DNA of 8,447 nt. It comes from Rhodoferax sp. GTDB taxonomy: Bacteria > Pseudomonadota > Gammaproteobacteria > Burkholderiales > Burkholderiaceae_C. The notes under the pieces were generated by a model. That model saw nothing but the letters and a program-made list of their open reading frames with translations. It was not told the origin of the DNA and did no database searches. Of the stretch, positions 4,934 to 8,447 are shown in pieces (within the stretch, counting starts at the first letter, position 1; every line of letters starts with the position of its first letter). A program made the translations under genes and the position numbers. The stretch lies in contig JADGRK010000086.1 in NCBI GenBank assembly GCA_017880985.1, positions 1 to 8,447 on the forward strand. Direction: 5' to 3'.

Positions 4934-6868
4934 TCACGCGCTGGCCATGATGTGCAACACCTCTTCGCCATAGGCTTCGAGCTTTTTCGCGCCAATGCCG
5001 CTGATGCCTTGCAGGTCATCGAGCGATTGCGGCGCGCGTTGCGCAATGGCAGCCAGCGTGGCGTCATGAAAGATCACGTAAGCAGGCAGGTTGTGCTCTT
5101 TGGCAATCCCGGCGCGCCAGGCTTTCAGGGCGACGTAGCGCTCGTGGCCCTGGGTGTCGAGCGCTGCCGGTGCTTTGATGACAGCGCCGGCGCCGGCGCG
5201 CTTGGCTTTGCGCTCGACCGGGCTCGATACCGAGGCGCGCAACTGCACCGACACGTCGCCCTTGAGCACAGCGCGAGAAGCGTCAGTCAGTTGCAGGGTA
5301 TTGAAGGCCTGGGTGTTGACAGCCACTGCGCCCACGGCAATCAACTGGCGCAGCACACCGCGCAGTTGCACTTCGCTAAAACCAGCGCCAATGCCAAAGG
5401 TGCTCAAGGACTGGTGTCCGAACTGCAGCACTTTGTCGGTTTTTTTGCCACGCAAAATGTCCATCAAGTGGCCCGCGCCAAAGCTGATTGAGCTCATCTG
5501 CTGCACGCGGTAAATGGTCGACAGGAGTTTGCGGGCCGCATCGGTGCCGTCCCACACGGCGGGCGGATGCAGGCAGTTGTCGCAATTCTGGCACGTAGCC
5601 CCCACGCTTGCCACTTCGCGTGCTGCGCTGCCCCCCGGGGGGGCCGTGCCTTGCTTGGGGCGGCCCGGCGCGGCGGCCGCTTCCTGGCCATAAGTTTCAC
5701 CAAAGTAGGCCAGCAGGCGCACGCGGCGGCAATCGGTGGCCTCGGCCAGACCCAGCAGGGCATCGAGCTTGCCGCGCAGGCCTTGTTTGAACTCTTCGCC
5801 GGCCGGGCTCTCGTCAATCATGCGGCGCTGGTTCACCACATCCTGCAGGCCGTAGCACATCCAGGCGTCGGCGGCCTCGCCGTCACGCCCGGCGCGCCCG
5901 GTTTCCTGGTAGTAGCCTTCGATGTTTTTGGGCATGTCAAGATGCGCCACAAAACGCACATCGGGCTTGTCGATGCCCATGCCAAAGGCGATCGTGGCCA
6001 CCATCACAATGCCTTCACTGCGCAGAAACTGGTCCTGATTGGCCTGACGTACTTTGGCATCCAGTCCGGCGTGATAGGGCAAGGCCGCGATACCCTCGTC
6101 GCACAGCAGGTTGGCAATGTCTTCCACCCGTTTTCTGGATTGGCAATAGACGATGCCCGCTTCACCCCTGTGCTGGCTGGAGATGAAGCGCAGCAACTGC
6201 TGCGTGGCATCGCGTTTTTCGACAATGGTGTAACTGATGTTGGGGCGGTCAAAGCTGCTGACAAACTGGTGCGCTTCCTGCAATTGCAGCCGTTCCAGAA
6301 TATCGGCCCGGGTCAGCGCATCAGCGGTCGCGGTCAGGGCCACCCGCGGCACGCTGCCATAACGCTCGTGCAGCACCGTCAGCGCTCGGTATTCGGGCCT
6401 GAAGTCGTGCCCCCACTGACTGACACAATGCACCTCGTCGATGGCAAACAGGCTCAACAGCCCACGCTCTTGCAAGGAGTCGAGTTGCGCCAGAAAGCGC
6501 GGTGTCGTGACCCGTTCCGGTGCCGCGTAGAGCAGCGTGATGTCGCCGCGCAGCAAGCGCCGCTCGACCTGCGAGGCTTGCTCGCCCGACAAGGTGGAGT
6601 TGAGAAACTCGGCGCTGACCCCGGCCTCATGCAGCGCACCCACCTGGTCGTGCATCAGGGCGATCAGCGGCGAGATCACCAGCGTGATGCCGAGTCCGGC
6701 GCGCTGGCGCGCAATCGCCGGAATCTGGTAACACAGCGACTTGCCGCCGCCGGTGGGCATCAGGACCAACGCGTCCCCGCCCGCCACGACATGTTCGATG
6801 ATGGCTTGCTGGGGTCCACGAAACTCGCCGTAGCCGAAGACCTGGTGCAGGATATGGTGAATCGACAA
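4934..6868 (-). CDS. recQ: ATP-dependent DNA helicase RecQ with in-frame insertion in the zinc domain
   Basis: 644 residues (E. coli RecQ is 609). RecQ unwinds DNA 3'-5' in recombination and fork repair. Visible: motif 0 FGYGEFRGPQQ (11-21), Walker A MPTGGGKS (37-44), DEVH box (144-147; DEAH in E. coli, DEVH in human RECQ1), aromatic-rich loop CVSQWGHDFRPEY (148-160), TATA (179-182), motif VI QETGRAGRDG (321-330). Then follow the zinc cysteines C380, C426, C429 and C432, a winged-helix RQC region (about 445-550) and an HRDC domain (about 565-644). E. coli has its cysteines at 380, 397, 400 and 403, so 29 extra residues sit after the first zinc Cys; they are encoded by a GC-rich repeat. The start is a TTG at 6868 with no ribosome-binding site; no ATG or GTG exists before motif Ia that would keep motif 0, except a GTC/ATT-type codon upstream. 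A promoter is not evident. Confidence 0.95.
   Translation of the reverse strand: MSIHHILHQVFGYGEFRGPQQAIIEHVVAGGDALVLMPTGGGKSLCYQIPAIARQRAGLGITLVISPLIALMHDQVGALHEAGVSAEFLNSTLSGEQASQVERRLLRGDITLLYAAPERVTTPRFLAQLDSLQERGLLSLFAIDEVHCVSQWGHDFRPEYRALTVLHERYGSVPRVALTATADALTRADILERLQLQEAHQFVSSFDRPNISYTIVEKRDATQQLLRFISSQHRGEAGIVYCQSRKRVEDIANLLCDEGIAALPYHAGLDAKVRQANQDQFLRSEGIVMVATIAFGMGIDKPDVRFVAHLDMPKNIEGYYQETGRAGRDGEAADAWMCYGLQDVVNQRRMIDESPAGEEFKQGLRGKLDALLGLAEATDCRRVRLLAYFGETYGQEAAAAPGRPKQGTAPPGGSAAREVASVGATCQNCDNCLHPPAVWDGTDAARKLLSTIYRVQQMSSISFGAGHLMDILRGKKTDKVLQFGHQSLSTFGIGAGFSEVQLRGVLRQLIAVGAVAVNTQAFNTLQLTDASRAVLKGDVSVQLRASVSSPVERKAKRAGAGAVIKAPAALDTQGHERYVALKAWRAGIAKEHNLPAYVIFHDATLAAIAQRAPQSLDDLQGISGIGAKKLEAYGEEVLHIMASA
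5599..5690. repeat. Comamonadaceae-type GC-rich palindromic repeat inside recQ
   Basis: Contains the perfect-arm palindrome GCCCCCC/GGGGGGC (5630-5644, C6 followed by G7). It is flanked by CCACTTCGCG (5611-5620) and by TTGCTTGGGGCGGCCCGGCG (5651-5670). This arrangement matches, from memory, an abundant dispersed palindromic element of Acidovorax and relatives that is usually intergenic. Here it is read in frame on the minus strand as recQ residues about 397-423 (AAAPGRPKQGTAPPGGSAA within that span). Boundaries are approximate. Confidence 0.7.
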
Positions 6869-6935
6869 AATCGAATTACTATTAAATATATAGCTGCTTG
6901 CGCAGACGGCGTAAGGGACAGAGGCCTATTTAACG
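6869..6935. repeat. Degenerate Comamonadaceae intergenic repeat abutting the recQ start
   Basis: On the plus strand the order ACTATTAAATATATAGCTGC, TTGCGC, then AGAGGCCTATTT matches, from memory, a dispersed intergenic repeat common in Rhodoferax and Polaromonas. Consensus copies carry TAGCTGCTTGCGC, then a CAAGCGC arm, then AGAGGCC. Here the second hairpin arm is degenerate (GGCGTAAGGGAC). It fills most of the gap between recQ and the metH half. Confidence 0.5.
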
Positions 6936-7018
6936 CATATTTTTCGGCTGAAGCGGGAAATCCCTTGCCCCTGTTGCTGCCATTGTCCCACCCGGCACGC
7001 TGGTAGCCCCCGGCTTTC

Positions 7019-7024
7019 TACAAT
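7019..7024 (+). promoter_or_regulatory. Candidate -10 of metH, implying a leaderless transcript
   Basis: TACAAT ends eight bases before the ATG at 7033, so transcription would start at about 7031-7033. No Shine-Dalgarno sequence is present upstream of the ATG. The -35 region at the usual distance has no good match (around 6996-7001). Confidence 0.45.
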
Positions 7025-7032
7025 ATCGACCT

Positions 7033-8079
7033 ATGAAAGCACTCCAATACACCCGCGGCCAGGCGCTGCCCGACATTTTGCAGCACCGCATCATGGTGCT
7101 CGACGGCGCCATGGGCACCATGATCCAGCGCTTCAAACTCGGTGAAGCGCAATACCGGGGCGAGAGGTTCAAGGACTTTCACAAAGACGTCAAAGGCAAC
7201 AACGAGTTGCTATCCCTCACTCGCCCGGATGTCATCACCGACATCCACGAGCGCTATTTGGCCGCTGGCGCCGACATGATCGAGACCAATACCTTTGGTG
7301 CCACCCGCATCGCCCAGGCCGATTACGACATGGCCGATCTGGCTGTTGAGATGAACCTGGTCTCGGCCAAACTGGCGCGCGCGGCTTGCGACAAGTTCTC
7401 CACCCCCGACAAGCCGCGCTTTGTGCTGGGCGCCCTGGGCCCGACACCCAAAACCGCCAGCATCAGCCCGGACGTGAACGACCCCGGCGCGCGCAACGTC
7501 ACCTTTGAGCAACTGCGCACCGCTTATTACGAGCAGGTGCAGGCGCTGGTGCAAGGCGGTGCCGATGTGCTGCTGGTGGAAACCATTTTTGACACCCTCA
7601 ACGCCAAGGCAGCGCTGTTCGCGATCGACGAGTTTTTTGAAGCCAGTGGTGAGCGCCTGCCGATCATCATCAGCGGCACCGTCACCGATGCCTCCGGGCG
7701 TATTCTCTCGGGCCAGACCGTCACCGCCTTCTGGCACAGCGTGCGCCACGCCCAGCCGCTGGCGGTGGGGCTGAACTGTGCGCTGGGGGCGGCGCTGATG
7801 CGCCCCTATCTGCAGGAACTCAACCGCGCCGCGCCGGATACCTTCATCAGTTGCTACCCCAACGCCGGCTTGCCCAACCCGATGAGCGACACCGGCTTTG
7901 ACGAAACCCCGGAAGTCACCAGCCGCCTGATCCGTGAATTCGCCGTCGAGGGGCTGGTCAATATTGTGGGTGGCTGCTGCGGCACCACGCCGGAACACAT
8001 CAGGGCGATTCACGACAAGGTGGCACCGTTGGCCGGGCGGGTGTTGCAGAGGAATGTGTTTTACAAAGAGGCGGCTTGA
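7033..8079 (+). CDS. metH: Homocysteine S-methyltransferase half of split cobalamin-dependent methionine synthase
   Basis: 348 residues, the size of the isolated homocysteine-binding domain of MetH (whole MetH is about 1,200 residues). It shows the domain signature VLDGAMGTMIQ (22-32), ETNTFGA (84-90), the VTDASGR loop (217-223) and the three zinc-binding cysteines: C249 in GLNCALGA and C315/C316 in GGCCGTTPEH. It binds homocysteine through zinc and receives the methyl group from methylcobalamin carried by the other half. Split metH with a second gene for the folate, cobalamin and reactivation domains is usual in Burkholderiales. The protein ends cleanly at NVFYKEAA, so this is the normal split form and not a truncation. 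The start at 7033 fits the domain start. No recognisable beginning of the second gene is present in the remaining 368 bases. Confidence 0.93.
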   Translation: MKALQYTRGQALPDILQHRIMVLDGAMGTMIQRFKLGEAQYRGERFKDFHKDVKGNNELLSLTRPDVITDIHERYLAAGADMIETNTFGATRIAQADYDMADLAVEMNLVSAKLARAACDKFSTPDKPRFVLGALGPTPKTASISPDVNDPGARNVTFEQLRTAYYEQVQALVQGGADVLLVETIFDTLNAKAALFAIDEFFEASGERLPIIISGTVTDASGRILSGQTVTAFWHSVRHAQPLAVGLNCALGAALMRPYLQELNRAAPDTFISCYPNAGLPNPMSDTGFDETPEVTSRLIREFAVEGLVNIVGGCCGTTPEHIRAIHDKVAPLAGRVLQRNVFYKEAA

Positions 8080-8376
8080 GCGGTGACGGGCTGGGCCTGT
8101 CAAAAATACCGACCTGACAACTTCAAGGGCCGCTTTGGAACGCGGCGAGCATGCGCAGTGCAGCGTTACCTGCCGGCCGCCATCGGCAGCTTTCTGGAAG
8201 TTTAATTTCGAAGTTTTGCCGACCAGTCAGCTGTGAATCATGGCTGCCAGGAAGGTGCGCAAAAGCTGTCATAAACCTCAACTTCTGCCAGTGGCAAACC
8301 GGCCATAGAGGCATACCTCCCGCACATCTATAAACTCGGGCAGGTGATCGATTCATCGAAGTACCCAATACCACTC
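8080..8376. other. Unassigned stretch downstream of metH
   Basis: About 300 bases. A minus-strand open frame (8123-8374, GTG start) has no ribosome-binding site or family resemblance. A CTGCCG/CGGCAG inverted repeat with 8-base loop (8171-8190) and weak TGTCA/TGACA arms (8099-8119) are visible. There is no clear terminator for metH. The mixed composition, with short open frames on both strands, suggests eroded DNA or a dispersed repeat, but I cannot identify it. Confidence 0.4.
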
Positions 8377-8447
8377 ATGTCCTGCCGCCCAGACATCCTT
8401 GAAACACTGGACCTGCGTCTGGAATGCTCACAAGTCGAGCTATTCGA
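8377..8447 (+). CDS. Possible first codons of an unidentified gene, cut by window edge
   Basis: From the ATG at 8377 the frame reads MSCRPDILETLDLRLECSQV and onward to the window edge (23 codons). The same frame is open back to a stop at 8272, with a GTG at 8344 as another start. The translation looks protein-like, but no ribosome-binding site is convincing and no family is recognised. It is not the start of the MetH folate-binding half, which would begin with a GLEP..I/NVGERTN-like region. Confidence 0.25.
   Translation, partial: MSCRPDILETLDLRLECSQVELF

Noticed and set aside
5567..7006. Long plus-strand open frame of 479 residues
   Set aside because: It is antisense to recQ, whose motifs are complete on the minus strand; the plus frame has no recognisable domain and results from GC-rich codon bias.
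6869..7032. Possible cobalamin or SAH riboswitch ahead of metH, or LexA box ahead of recQ
   Set aside because: The interval is too short and lacks the conserved riboswitch blocks; CTGT-N8-ACAG is not present. The predicted leaderless start leaves no room for a riboswitch.
7210..8103. Minus-strand 297-residue open frame
   Set aside because: It is antisense to the metH half, which carries all zinc cysteines and family motifs on the plus strand.
1..8447. CRISPR arrays, tRNA or rRNA genes, complete insertion sequences
   Set aside because: No regularly spaced repeats, no cloverleaf-like segments, no rRNA signatures and no transposase domain were seen on either strand.

Overview
The window most likely comes from a Burkholderiales betaproteobacterium of the Comamonadaceae (Rhodoferax/Polaromonas-like). 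Four things point there: moderately GC-rich coding DNA; a free-standing homocysteine-methyltransferase half of MetH, as in the split methionine synthases of that group; a DUF4148 protein; and two dispersed repeat types that I recognise from memory of Comamonadaceae genomes.

Layout. Positions 1-1551 (minus) carry an ABC1/AarF/UbiB-family kinase-like protein whose C-terminus lies outside the window. Positions 1653-2964 (minus) hold three small exported or membrane proteins: a methionine-rich periplasmic protein (29 Met in its last 97 residues), a His/Cys-bearing 141-residue protein and a 68-residue Gly-rich single-span protein. About 430 bases without a convincing gene follow, ending in two hairpins that terminate the next gene. 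Positions 3394-3726 (minus) encode a secreted protein with two tandem DUF4148-like units. A candidate promoter with a CopR-like response-regulator box lies upstream of it, overlapping the stop codon of the next gene. Positions 3877-4902 (minus) encode a YhcC-type radical SAM protein and 4934-6868 (minus) encode RecQ, 31 bases apart and probably co-transcribed. Divergently, 7033-8079 (plus) encodes the N-terminal half of a split cobalamin-dependent methionine synthase. The last 370 bases are not clearly coding, except possibly the first codons of an unidentified gene.

How it fits together. recQ-yhcC and metH are housekeeping genes. The stretch from 1653 to about 3890 looks like a small metal-stress (probably copper or silver) accessory cluster: Met-, His- and Cys-rich exported proteins plus a DUF4148 protein behind a CopR-like box. 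No recognisable pump, oxidase or two-component system is in view, so the metal link is inference.

The most unusual item is recQ. A GC-rich palindromic repeat of the Comamonadaceae type lies inside its zinc-binding domain, in frame, and adds 29 residues between the first and second zinc cysteines relative to E. coli RecQ. A second, AT/GC-mixed dispersed repeat abuts its start codon, which appears to be a TTG with no ribosome-binding site.
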